From NCBI GenBank assembly GCA_015178975.1, contig WHVD01000035.1, positions 62,001 to 126,000 of the forward strand: a stretch of 64,000 nt of DNA. Reading direction: 5' to 3'. The stretch comes from Hysterangium stoloniferum (lineage: Eukaryota; Basidiomycota; Agaricomycetes; Hysterangiales; Hysterangiaceae). The position numbers and the translations under genes are program-made. Shown here in pieces: positions 54,022 through 64,000 of the stretch. How positions within the stretch are numbered: position 1 is the stretch's first letter; the number at the start of each line of letters is the position of its first letter. Below the pieces are notes generated by a model. It was not told the DNA's origin, searched no databases, and saw only the letters and a list, made by a program, of their open reading frames with translations.

Positions 54022-55360
54022 ATGGGTCCCAACTGCAAAGCTGCTGAAGGACCATCCCAACTTCAATCTCCATTGTAACTTTATACCACTCAACCTGAAA
54101 CCCCAGCTCAGCCCACAGCATCATCTTCCATCAAAGAAGTCATTGAGGTAGTGAAAGATCCTGATGCTCCCAAAGTTTCTGACAACAATGACAAGGAAGA
54201 TCAGTTGGATAAATCAAAAAAGAAAACTACTGACAATTTGACTGAAATGATGTTCATTGTAAAATTTGCTGACTATCTGAAATCTGCTGGGGAAAGCAAA
54301 GAATCCTCCCATACTGGAGTTAGAGAACCCAAACCATTTACCAGCAAGGACCCAAAGAATGTGAAGAATTTCCTTCTTCAATGCCATTTCAGTTTCTGAG
54401 ATTGACCTGCTGCATTTAAATCCAACAGTCAAAAAGTCAATTTTGCACTCTTATATCTCAAGGATACCACCCAGGATTGGTTTGAACCTGGACTTTCCAG
54501 AATACCTGATGAGACACCTGTATGGCTTGAGGACTGGGATGCATTTGTTGAAGAACTGGAAACTAATTTTGGACCTTACAATCAATCTGGTGAAGCAGAA
54601 AATGAACTAATGACACTCAAGATGAAGGACAATCAATGAGTTTCTGATTATCTCATCAAGTTCAATACTCTCACACCATGCTGTGGTTGAGAAATTTCCA
54701 CCCTCAGACACCATTTCTATATGGGTCTTCCATCACACTTAAAAGATGACATCTGCAAAGAAGGAAAGCCAAAACTCTCCAACTCATGCAGATGAAAGCT
54801 CTGATGCCCACTATTGGAAATGAAAAGGGATCAGAGTTTGTATCTAACTTCTTTAGAGCCCTCAGGAAATCATTGGATATGAAACTACACTTCACATCCA
54901 GGACACCACCTGGAAGGCAACAGACAAACTGAGTGTGTCAATCAGATATTGGAACACAGAAGTTTCCAAAGAGAATCAGATGGAACATTCTCAAAGCAAT
55001 AAGGCATCAACTAACAAGTCTTCCAGCAACAACTCTGGCAATACTACTGGCAACTCTGGCAATAATACCAGCAAATCAAATTCCAATCAGAAGAAAGACA
55101 AGAAATCCAACAAGGAAAAACAGTCAACTTCTGATAAACCCAACATCTCCCATTTGTTGGGTTCTGATGGTAAACTCACCTCAAAGGAGAAACAATGATG
55201 CATGTATAATGACCTCTGCCTTTTCTGGAGGAAAGGCAGACACAAGGTTTCCAATTGCACTGTTAAGTCAAACTCTTCCAAGGCTTGTGTGGCAACTTCT
55301 ACTATGACTTCAACTTCCAAGGATAAACCCACCATGGAGTCGAAAAAAGAGTAAACAACC
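54022..55360 (+). pseudogene. Gypsy gag relic with decayed zinc knuckle
   Basis: From the ATG at 54022 the frame runs through EPKPFTSKDPKNVKNFL..., DTTQDWFEPGLS and FVEELETNFGP, typical of Ty3/Gypsy gag. There is a TAA at about 54076 and further stops and shifts. A low-complexity Asn/Ser region (54960-55110) precedes NDLCLFWRKGRHKVSNC, a knuckle that has lost one cysteine. Between them, about 54836-54900 matches a piece of Gypsy integrase (GSEFVSNFFRALRKSLDMKL), so the locus is a mosaic. Confidence 0.65.
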
Positions 55361-55439
55361 CTCCAGAACCTGCATGGACAGAAGGTTGTGTTGATTCTCC
55401 CTGTGTTTCTGAGATTATCCATCTCAATGCATCTGCTCT

Positions 55440-55690
55440 TTCTAACCCTGACTTATTATTTGTAAAACTCATTTCTGACCTTCTTGGAAATTTAGTATTT
55501 GGAGCTCTGATAGATTCCAGCTTCATGCACTGTTTTGTAGATACCACCTTTGCCACAAAACATAATCTGAAACTCCATTCTGTTCCTGCAATCTCTTTGT
55601 GTCTGTTTGACAGCATTAGTAATATGGCAATTACTCAAGCCTGTGACATGTCTATCCAGTTCCCATGTGGAACATCCCAGATGGTGTAGA
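55440..55690 (+). pseudogene. Gypsy protease relic
   Basis: One frame reads LISDLLGNLVFGALIDSSFM..., then HCFVDTTFATKHNL and MSIQFPCGTSQ. The layout is that of Gypsy retropepsin, but the expected DSG is DSS, so the active site is changed. It belongs to the gag relic upstream. Confidence 0.6.
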
Positions 55691-56660
55691 GAGTTCAATT
55701 GGAAAGCAACCAATATGGCTATAGTTTCAAGTCACAGTCACAAGCACAAATTCTTATATATACTTTGGTGCTTAACCAACTTCTACAACAGCCCAATTAG
55801 TTCCATCAATCAGATGTGCTAAAACTCCACATCATGTTCAACACTGCATTGTCATCCAAAGTAACCCTCAGTTCCTATTCAAAAACAACTCTTCCCTCCC
55901 AAATAGAACTCCAAACAATAACATCTCACTTCTCTTCATCCTCAGAAATCATACCCAAGCCTAAACCAGCCTACTCATACTCCTCCAAAGAACACCTTCA
56001 TTTTCTCCATTGACAAGGTAACTCCATATGCTCCAGATGATCCTGTCTTTATTTGTGTATATGATGACTCCTGTGAAGTGGAGTCTTTCACTATTGATTT
56101 GATTGGGTACTCCAGTGAAATCATTCCCCACCATCACAGGGAATCTATTATGAGGCAATGTTCACTCCAGTGGGGGGATCACAGAGGACCTTGTTGATTT
56201 CAATCCCAGTTCCAGAAGGAAGTCAAGTAGAGCCTCATTGTGACCATTGTCATCTTGTGTTCCTTATATGGTTGAGGACCATATTCTCCTCCTGGATCTA
56301 ATTCAGATATTGGTTGCTCCCCTTCTACTGCAAAATTAGGAACAGAGCATGTCCAATCTCAGTCATAGATTGGTAATATTGTCAAGATTTCAATTCAAGA
56401 ACAGCATTTGAGGATGACTCATTGTCATTGATGTTTCATCAGCCATCACTTCTATTCTTCATATCACTCCATCTATCCTATTGTCTGACCCAGTCACCTA
56501 TTGTTCTATTGTATTTCCCCATTTATCCATATCACATGTCTGATCTCATCTTTCTTTGTCATTCTCCATGTGGTTCAGCACAGCCCCCTCCTTTATTAAT
56601 GGACTGTACTGTGACAATTTAGTTAGCAGCTTGAGTAATTGATATCAAATCTACCTGTTA
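55691..56660. other. Eroded Gypsy internal sequence
   Basis: This lies between the protease and reverse transcriptase relics. Frames are too broken to assign. 56030-56160 may be a further pol piece, but I cannot show it. Confidence 0.35.
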
Positions 56661-56708
56661 CATGACAGGCATTTGTTAGGGTGAGTAAACTGGACAGATC
56701 AGTGTTTT

Positions 56709-57120
56709 TTGATCAGCTTAAAAGTTGATGAAGCATCTAGACATTTTTCAAATCCTGAATTATCTGAGCTAAAAGCCAACCTGGAAGGAGTTCCCAAAAA
56801 ATACCATGATTTTGTGGATATTTTTAGTAAGCAGAAAGCTGACTGGCTTGCACCACATAGGCCTTACCACTTAAAAATCGATATTGAGCATGGTTCAAAC
56901 CCTCCCTTAGGACCTATTTACCTGTTGTCCCAATCAGAACTTTCATCTATTCAGGAGTTCTTGGATGAACACCTGTCAATAGTTTTACCTGTCCCTCAAT
57001 GTCTCCATATGGAGCACCCATCCTTTTTGTCAAAAACAAAGTATGGTTCCCTTTGCCTCTGTGTTGATTTCTGAGGCTTAAATTCCATAACACAGAAAGA
57101 TAAGTATCCACTTCTGCTCA
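56709..57120 (+). pseudogene. Gypsy reverse transcriptase, N-terminal relic
   Basis: VPKKYHDFVDIFSKQKADWL, HRPYHLKIDIEHGSNPP and YGSLCLCVDF (normally DGSLRLCVDFRGLN) mark the start of a Ty3/Gypsy reverse transcriptase. A TGA follows CVDF, then LNSITQKDKYP. The catalytic YxDD part is missing because the sequence switches to an inverted integrase piece at about 57120. Confidence 0.7.
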
Positions 57121-57700
57121 TTACAAACTTACATATGTACATGGAGGCATTGTTCCAGTGTCTGATTGACACACTCAGTTTGTCCATCACTTTCCAGGTG
57201 ATATCTGGACATACATAAAGTGTAGTTTCATATTAAGGGCTTTTACAAGGGATCTAAAGAAATGAGATACAAACTGCCCCAATTGGAAGTTATGTGGGAT
57301 GAGACACCATGGTTGAAAAGTACATGGATGTAATGGTATTATGTGTGGGGATGAAAATACCTTCTTTGGAGAATCTGTCAACAATGACTAAGATTGTGGA
57401 AAAGCCTTTGGAATCTGGTAGGTGTTCAATGAACTCCAGAGATTGAATTCCATGGGTATTCTGGTACTGGGAGTTGTTTGAGAAGGCAATATGGCTTGTG
57501 ATGCTGTGCTTTAGAGAATGAACAAGATGCATTATTTACAATAGTGCTTAATGAAATCTTGGAGTCCCAGCCAAGTATACTCTCTGTCAACCATTGATAG
57601 AGTCTTATTGAGCCTCAAATGTCCTGAGAGTGGATGGTCATGTTTGTATTGGGTAATCTTGAAATAGAGGCCCTCAGAGTCCAGTACATGTATGTAATAT
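57120..57700 (-). pseudogene. Gypsy integrase core relic, inverted
   Basis: On the minus strand, 57532-57290 contains HGIQSLEFIEHLPDSKGFST and ILVIVDRFSKEGIFIP (D of the integrase core), followed by FVSHFFRSLVKALNMKLHF and a GQTECVNQTLEQ-like end near 57170. It is opposite to the adjacent reverse transcriptase, so a rearrangement joined two copies. Confidence 0.65.
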
Positions 57701-58639
57701 AGAGAAAATGGACAAGGTTAAGTTTTTATAACTAAGCTACTGTAATGTACTATGTAGCTGAGCATTTTCAAACATACTACATTAAAACAAAAAATGCATA
57801 GCAGGACTGTCAGCACTCTCAATGGCTTACAACACAATAACATATTTTATACTTTTACCCCTTTTGCTTAGATCTTAGCACACCTTGAAAGTGTCTGGAT
57901 GGCAACTCAAGCAATACTTGCAAGCTTGCAGGTGGTGGTTGTTGGGTAAAAGTGTCTGAGATTTGACCCTTGGAGCATCTAATGTACTACTACATATACA
58001 GGTGATCCATGGGTGTCAATATGCCCACATGCATACATAGAACTTTGAACTACTAAGGGGAGATATTCGAAGAATATCTCAGAAAATAAAGACAAAAATA
58101 TAGATGATAAAATATAATAATTCAGAAATAATATTGGTAGTTCAAGTTCTTAGGAACTTAGCCCTACCCTTCACAGGAAGTATATTGGAAGGTTGAACTA
58201 TCTGGGAATGGATCATAACAACTGTTTAAGAATGGAAACTATTTAAGAACAGAAATTGTTTTAGAAAGGATACTGTTTAGAAAGGAAATTCTTTTAGATG
58301 GAAATTTTTGTGAAATGGAAACTCTTTTGGAATGGACACTCTTTTAGAAAAATGGTCCAGAGAGGAACAACAGTCCATCAATGGTAGCATTAATGACAAA
58401 TGATTGAGAATAGATGAGAATCAGTTGAGGGTTGAAGGAACTTTGATGGAACTTTGGTAGAACATTGATTGAAAATTGATCAGCATTGATGGAGCATTGA
58501 TTGAGGATTGATGAGAACCAAGGGAAAATAAATGGATCCTTGATTAATAATTGAAGAGAATTGACTGAGAATTAATTGAGCATTGTTTTCTCAGGACCAG
58601 AAAACCTGCCAGCAACCAGACCCCACTCTATAAGTCCCT
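57701..58639. repeat. Dispersed repeat, weak copy, and degenerate tandem sequence
   Basis: 57890-58080 shares blocks with the repeats at 24428 and 59140. 58200-58360 (GGAAACTCTTTT-type) and 58430-58580 (GAGCATTGATTGAGGATTGA-type) are imprecise tandem repeats. No gene. Confidence 0.45.
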
Positions 58640-59129
58640 AGTTAATATTCAGTGAAATATCAGTGCAATTGCTCCCCTTCATTCAATTCTTCCTCGATTT
58701 GCATATAAGCTCATGGGACTAATAATATATATTGTGTATAAATATACCCTAAGCTGTGAGGCTTAATATCTGAACAAGTTGTGCCAATTACTGTATGCAC
58801 ACTTGATAGTGAGTAGTATAACTTGTTCAAAAGGTAGTATTAGGCCTCACAACTCAGGTGATGTTTAGATACAATACATAGTATTAATTCCACCACCTTA
58901 TATACAAATGTAGAGAAAATTGAATGAAGGGGAACCATTGCAATGATATTTCACTGAATATTAAATAGCCTGTCATAAGGCCAAATATATACATATACAT
59001 ATAGATCAATACAATATCATACACATAGCATGTTATTCTGTCTTACCTATTCTGGAGATATGGCACAATTTGTCTCCGGTGGGATCTTTTTTAAATTCTG
59101 AACTTCACCTTAGGTACTCGGAACAGCTG
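58640..59129. mobile_element. Foldback MITE, left end missing
   Basis: The right end ...GGTACTCGGAACAGCTG is followed by TA (59130-59131) as in the elements at 2561 and 4211. The left arm begins internally at TTAATATTCAGTG, so about 190 bp of the left end is lost. The arms still pair around 58800. Confidence 0.65.
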
Positions 59130-59139
59130 TAACTAGTAG

Positions 59140-59415
59140 CCATCTGAGACAATACCCCAATCATGGCTTTCAGGACACTTCAAAAGGGTATCTTGGACAA
59201 GTTGTGGGTATGGGGTAAAGGTGTCTGAGTTCTAAGTTACACCCACTAGTGTACAAGACTATGGTACAGTATGCATGCACCCATAAGAGTCTATGTACCC
59301 ACAGGCATATACAGTATAGATCTTTGAACTAACACAAATGAATATAAAAGAAAAATCTAAGAAATATAATATGATGAAATGGTTATATTTTCCAGACAGG
59401 GGTATCCCTCACACT
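59140..59415. repeat. Dispersed repeat, copy 3
   Basis: CACCCACTAGTGTACA and AAGAGTCTATGTACCCACAG match 24580-24640 in order. Ends are not resolved. Confidence 0.5.
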
Positions 59416-59734
59416 GGGCAGGCCAGGATAGTACTTGAATGTCATTGTCTTCAAACCATTTTTTGGCCTTCCTAGATGTGTGTTTTGGATCATTGTCCTG
59501 TTGAAAGTAATATTTGCCCTCCTCCATTTCCAGCATTTCAAAGCTTTCTACCACTCCATCTTCCAAAATCTCCACATACTGACCAGCATCCATTGTCCCC
59601 TGAACATCCACTAACCTTCCCACACCATTCCACCCCATACAGCCCCATACCATGAGATTATTTCCTTTTCCATGCTTGACAGATGGTGTTGTTGTTGGTT
59701 AGATATTGGTTTCCCCCATTCTTTCCAAACATAC

Positions 59735-60472
59735 TGTTATAACCGTGTCACAGACCTATCAGTCCCCAAGGTTATCATCACCTATCGACTTCAAGTTACC
59801 GTTCAAGTCATCACATCGGAAACCATCAGCCCCCGATGCTGACATACGCTTTCATGGTGATCAAACTCTGTTTATGCCCACATCAAAATATACTCGAACT
59901 ATCTGGTTAAACTCTGATACATCCCTTTTATTATGATGATCTGCTCTATCCTATGTTTCACATATGTCTATATATATTTGTAACCCTCTAACTATTTCCT
60001 TTCTTCGTAATTCCGCTCTCGGTTATTTCACGGCCTCCGAACTAATAGTAACCTCCCATTCCTAGTCAAGTTTATTTGTCAATACTGTGTTCCGCTCTTC
60101 TCCCAGTTAGTATTTTCTAGATGCCTGTTACTTGTATATGAACCCGCTGTAGTTGTAGTTACTAGGCAATCAGAATATCGACTCAGAATACCCTCTTACA
60201 CCTCCAGAAGTCTCATACTAAGAATTCCATCTTCCACCTTCACATGTGCTCGCTCACTCTCAGTCCCTGACCCCTTGGCCCAACACTCGACTTAACCTTC
60301 GGTCCCGATCAGTATTATGCTGAAAGGAACTTGTTAGGATTAGTCTTCGCCCATCTGAAATTTAAGGACACTCAACGGATATTTGCAGGAGTGCAGCACA
60401 TAAGCTGAAGCCAAGTCCTTCTGATCGGTCCCTGTCGGCCAACCAACTTTAGTTAGTTTTCAGTTCTTAACA
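59735..60472 (+). mobile_element. Solo LTR, 738 bp, inside the Tc1 relic
   Basis: It begins TGTTATAACCGTG, ends CAGTTCTTAACA, and is flanked by CATAC (59730-59734 and 60473-60477). It is richer in CpG than its host, suggesting a younger insertion. It shares with the other LTRs the core ATAAGCTGAAGCCAAGTCCT (60399 onward), but little else. Confidence 0.75.
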
Positions 60473-61100
60473 CATACACCTTTCCATCAGGTCCAATTCA
60501 GTTAATCTTAGTCTCATCTGTCCACAACACCCTTTTGAAGTCATCCACAGTCCAGTTTTCATGGTACTGAGCAAACTCAAGTTGCTTCTGATGATGAGTC
60601 TTCTTCAATATGGGTACTTTCTTCTTTGTTGCAGAGTAAAAACCATTTTCTTGAGTACATTCCTGACTGTTTGGGGAGTGACAGACTTGGGGATGGCAGA
60701 ATTAATGAATTGGGTAGCTTGAACAGCATTGTCAAGTTTTCCAGACCTAATTTGACAGACAATTGACTGTTTGTCATGAGTAGTAAGCTTGGAAGGATGG
60801 CCAGCTGGGTTGTTTTCTTATCTGCAAGCACTTCAGCCTTGATCCTGCTGATTGTAATCCTCCCCAAACCAGTTTTAGTCTGGATTTGAGTGTAGGAATA
60901 CCCCTCTTGAAGAAAAGAGATAATAGTAAAGCACTGAGTAGCAGAAATAGCTTTCATGGTGGTGGTAAAGGCTAAGGAGTGGTTGAACCAACTGTTGACA
61001 TGTCAAACAGATGTAAACAGAGTCACATGACATGTTCATTATTCTCACAAGTGGTTTAGACATATATTTTTACTGAAATAGTAGCTTTTCTGTCAAAATA

Positions 61101-62698
61101 CAGTGAGGGACAACCCCCTTCCAATAATTTTTAGTTGTGCAAAGATTCTTGAATAGCTCAAGAACCACTGTAGATACAGACCTAAAATTTGGTGGTTGGT
61201 TAGGTCTATATGTTATCTATATTCCATTAAAATATTATGACATAAGCATCAGTATTTCCCATGCTATAAATAAAATAATTACAAAATCACATTGGAAGGG
61301 TTTTGTCCCTGGTATAAAAAGAACACAAATCAAACAATCTAGTACTTGGTATAGCCTCCCTTGGCCTTCAAAACAGCCTCAACCCTTCTAGGCATACTCT
61401 CTATCAAGTTCTGACAAGTAGAGGCAGGGATCTTCTCCCACTCTGTCTGAACCATCTCCCACAACTCATGGATACTCTTGGGTGCCACTTCATACTCTCC
61501 CAGCCTCTTTTGAGGTAATACCAGAGGTGTTCAATTGGATTAAGGTCAGCAGACTGAGGTGGCCATACCATGACCACAAATCCATTGTCTTTAAACCAAT
61601 TGGTGGCCTTCTTGCTCTTGTGTTTGGGGTCATTGTCTTGCTGAAAGACCACATCTTCTGTGTTCTTGCCATAATACTCCATGGTTGCTTGAAGTTCATC
61701 TTGCAGAATGCTAACATAAAGGTCAGCATCCATCCTTCCATCAATCTTGGTGGAATATCCTGGTCCTTCCCACAACATACAGCCCCACAACATCAGATTT
61801 CCTCATCCAAACTTGACTGTACCCTCAACCAGCCTATCACTGAGCCCCTCTCCTGCCCTTTTCTACACCCACTTCCTCCCATCTGACCCCAAATGATTGA
61901 TTTTTGTCTCATCTGACCAAACAACCCTCTTCCAATCATCCAGGGTCCAGTCCTTGTGTGCCAGAGCAAAGTCCATCCTTGCCTTCCTATGCCTCTTAGT
62001 GAGTAAAGGCCTTTTTCTCTTCACCACAGCCCTCATTTCAGCCTTCTTGAGTGCTCTATGAACAGTCTTCACTGAAATGGACTCTCCAGTCATATTTTGA
62101 AGGATTTTGGTGACCTCAGTGGTATGTTCTGCCTTCTGAGAAGTGATTTGTGGGATGGAATAATATCTGAGGGAGAAAGCTTGCATGGATAGCCACCAGG
62201 TGCTTTGGCAAGTGATGGGCAATGGGAAAGTGAATTCTGGATATAGTAGACTGACCTCTGCCAGTGATTGCAGTGATCTGAGGAGCAGACTTGCCCTTAT
62301 TGAGCAAAGTGAGAATATGGCTAACCTGAGCAGGAGTAAGAGCTTTCATGGTGTAGAATGTTGAGTTGTGGGGATGTTATTGAACTAGAAAGTGAACAGC
62401 TATATATATATCTAATTTTGATAGGTCACATGATTAAACAAAACCTTATTTGCAGATAATCAATAAGGTTTTGTGCCAATCATGTGACTGGGACAAAGCC
62501 CTTCCAATGTGATTTTGTTATTATTTTATTTATAGCATGGGAAATACTAATGCTTATGTCATACTATTTTAAGGGCATATAGATAACATATAGACCTAAC
62601 CAACCACCAAATTTCAGTTCTGGATTTACAGTGGTTCTTGAGTTATTTAAGAATCTTTACACAGCTAAAAATCATTGGAAGGGTTTTGTCCCTCACTG
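61101..62698 (-). mobile_element. Tc1-like element, third family, 1598 bp, nested
   Basis: TA duplications (61099-61100, 62699-62700) flank inverted repeats of about 212 bp starting CAGTGAGGGACAA. Inner inverted copies of the outer motif (TTGGAAGGGTTTTGTCCC near 61292) are present, as in the other Tc1 families here. It carries a broken transposase on the minus strand. Size is normal, so the damage is by point changes and small indels. Confidence 0.8.
61320..62349 (-). pseudogene. Broken Tc1-like transposase, third family
   Basis: Minus strand pieces: MKALTPAQVSHILTLLNKGK and GRGQSTISRIH (first helix-turn-helix), SVKTVHRALKKAEMRAVVKR (second), DDWKRVVWSDETKINHLGSD (first catalytic D), VVFQQDNDPKHKSKKATNWF (second D) and SADLNPIEHLWYYLK (E). 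A frameshift near 62220, stops near 61865 and 61800, and a late frameshift near 61490 break it. The catalytic residues themselves remain. Confidence 0.75.
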
Positions 62699-62915
62699 TA
62701 ATAGTGGTCAAAAATCATTCCAATAAGTGATTATTTTGTTTTATTTACTATTCCACCAATTTGGATTCAAATTACATATGACAAGTGTCAAGTTCAAGCT
62801 AAGATGCTGTGCTATATTGGGTAATTCCTTAAGAGTTGTCTGATGTCTGGTATTTGTATTGTGAATCAATCTTTCCAAAAAAACTTTGGAACAATTTTTT
62901 TTGATGTTTATCACA

Positions 62916-63999
62916 TTTAATATTTGGGTTTTATTGTGGGCCCAATGGGCTTCCTGTGGATGAAGAGAAAATCAAGACTATCTGCAAGTGGCTGGAGCCC
63001 CACAAAGTCAAAGACATTCAGACTTCCCTTGGCTTTTGGTTTTGCCAACTTCTATCATCATTTCATTCACAACTATTCAGAAGGACACTTTCTTATTGGC
63101 ACCAGTACTAACCCACTGGCAAGCAGACCTCCTGATTGTTGCCAAAACCAATGCCTCTGATTATGCTCTAGTGGTTATCTCTCCTATCATCACTTCTGAT
63201 GGAGAAATCCACCCTGTGGTTTTCCTTTCCCACACTTTCACCTTTACAGAACCAACTATGATGGGCACAATAAAGAATGTCTTGCTATTTGTGAAGCTTT
63301 TAAAACCTGGTGACATTACCTTGAAGGTTTAGGCACCCCAATTGATGTTGTCACTGACCACAAGAACTTGGAATATTTCATTACAACTAAGCTTCTGACT
63401 TGTCAGCCAGGCCAATGATCTCAGGACATCCTATAGGTTCCCTGAGATGATCCAATCACTAGCTCCCATCTTGACAATCCTAATGACTCATTGCCCCCCC
63501 AATGGTCTCACGATTTAAGTGATTTCATTCTCCTTGATGGCAGAATCTATGTTCCAGACTCAGGAACCCTTCATTCACATGTGCCACAAAATGCACATGA
63601 TCACCCTATCTCTGGTCACTTTGGCTATAGCAAAACCTTAGTATCATTCATCAAGAATATACTTGGCCAGGCCTCCACAACCTTATCAAAATTACTGCAA
63701 GTCTTGTACCACTCAAGCAACTCCTTGTACTAGAGCATCTGTGGAACTGAATTTCCATGGATCCTACTAAACACCTTCCCCCTCCATTGATTCATCTCAT
63801 ACTTCTTCAAATCCCTTAGAACACCCCTTGATATGAAACTATGCTTCACTTTGGAATACCATCCTGAAGGTGACAGATGACCAAATGAGTTAATCAGACA
63901 TTGGAACAATATCTGCAAATCTATTGCAACTATCAACAGGATAATTGATCAGACCTCCTACCCTTAACAGAGTTTTGATCTAATAATCCCAATACTATA
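62916..63999 (+). pseudogene. Gypsy pol relic: RT end, RNase H, integrase; runs off the window
   Basis: In order: GFIVGPMGFLWMKRKSRLSA and LAFGFANFYHHFIHNYSE (end of reverse transcriptase), LIVAKTNASDYALVVISPII and FLSHTFTFTEP (RNase H), [15 protein letters not shown], then HVPQNAHDHPISGHFGYSKT (integrase zinc region). From 63740, the end of the integrase core (MKLHF-like, then RQMS) follows directly, so most of the core is deleted. Frameshifts and stops occur throughout. The right end is cut by the window. Confidence 0.7.
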
Positions 64000-64000
64000 G

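Larger units (their letters stand above)
59357..62915 (-). mobile_element. Decayed Tc1-like element (minus) holding a nested LTR and a nested Tc1
   Basis: On the minus strand, 60957-60577 is the N-terminal part of a transposase (MKAISATQCFTIISFLQEGY, KTGLGRITISRIKAEV) and 59653-59415 the catalytic part (MVWGCMGWNGVGRLVDVQG, YYFQQDNDPKHTSRKAKKW). A solo LTR splits it at 59735-60472. A different Tc1 element (61101-62698) splits its long 5' repeat, whose outer part continues at 62700-62915 (compare 46263-46475). The C-terminal end beyond SWPAQ is lost. A three-level nest, not functional. Confidence 0.7.

Overview
The window looks like a transposon-dense accessory region of a filamentous fungal nuclear genome, most likely a basidiomycete. 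The reasons are many 47-60 nt GT-AG introns, Tc1/mariner elements with DD34E transposases, Ty3/Gypsy and Ty1/Copia relics, a RNase H-bearing LINE with poly(A) tails, dozens of nested insertions, and a CpG-directed mutation signature in repeats. No housekeeping gene, rRNA, functional tRNA gene or CRISPR array is visible. The species cannot be named from the sequence.

The main non-transposon content is a multicopy gene family of unknown function. Four copies have an open reading frame after splicing: A (8790-11293), B (12691-15267), A' (33578-36080) and B' (38828-41405). Each has 12 exons. All 11 introns sit in phase 2, so every internal exon is a multiple of three. The predicted proteins (640 aa for A/A', 666 aa for B/B') have a long Ser/Gly/Pro/Gln-rich region and two C2H2-like zinc fingers near the C-terminus, followed by a basic tail. 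A TATAAA box lies 59-60 bases (A type) or 89 bases (B type) upstream of each ATG. Decayed copies lie at 376-1860 (plus), 48170-49255 (minus) and 49262-50690 (plus); the last shows systematic CpG to TpG/CpA change. The A-B pair and its flanks, including a small Copia relic, were copied as a segmental duplication (about 7268-18657 and 32303-44817).

Layout: 1-1860 decayed family copy; 2040-4910 nested foldback elements and a TG...CA insertion; 5565-6353 a broken coiled-coil gene; 7100-18660 duplication copy 1; 19050-28640 Gypsy pol relics, three large solo LTRs with 5-bp target duplications, and a non-autonomous element with 3-bp duplications; 29380-31890 LINE 3' ends split by an intact Tc1-like element; 32100-44900 duplication copy 2; 44930-47660 decayed Tc1, a poly(A) insertion, an LTR-like element carrying a tRNA-like Pol III promoter, and Gypsy protease; 48170-53470 decayed family copies split by a second Tc1 family; 53473-57700 mosaic Gypsy element; 58640-64000 foldback element, a three-level Tc1/LTR/Tc1 nest, and Gypsy pol running to the window end.

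The strongest candidates for undescribed biology are (1) the zinc-finger family with uniform phase-2 introns and (2) small LTR-like elements (TG...CA, 5-bp target duplication) with an embedded tRNA-like A-box/B-box sequence, similar in logic to the plant Cassandra elements that carry 5S rRNA sequence. The second claim is supported by an empty site in the duplicate copy.
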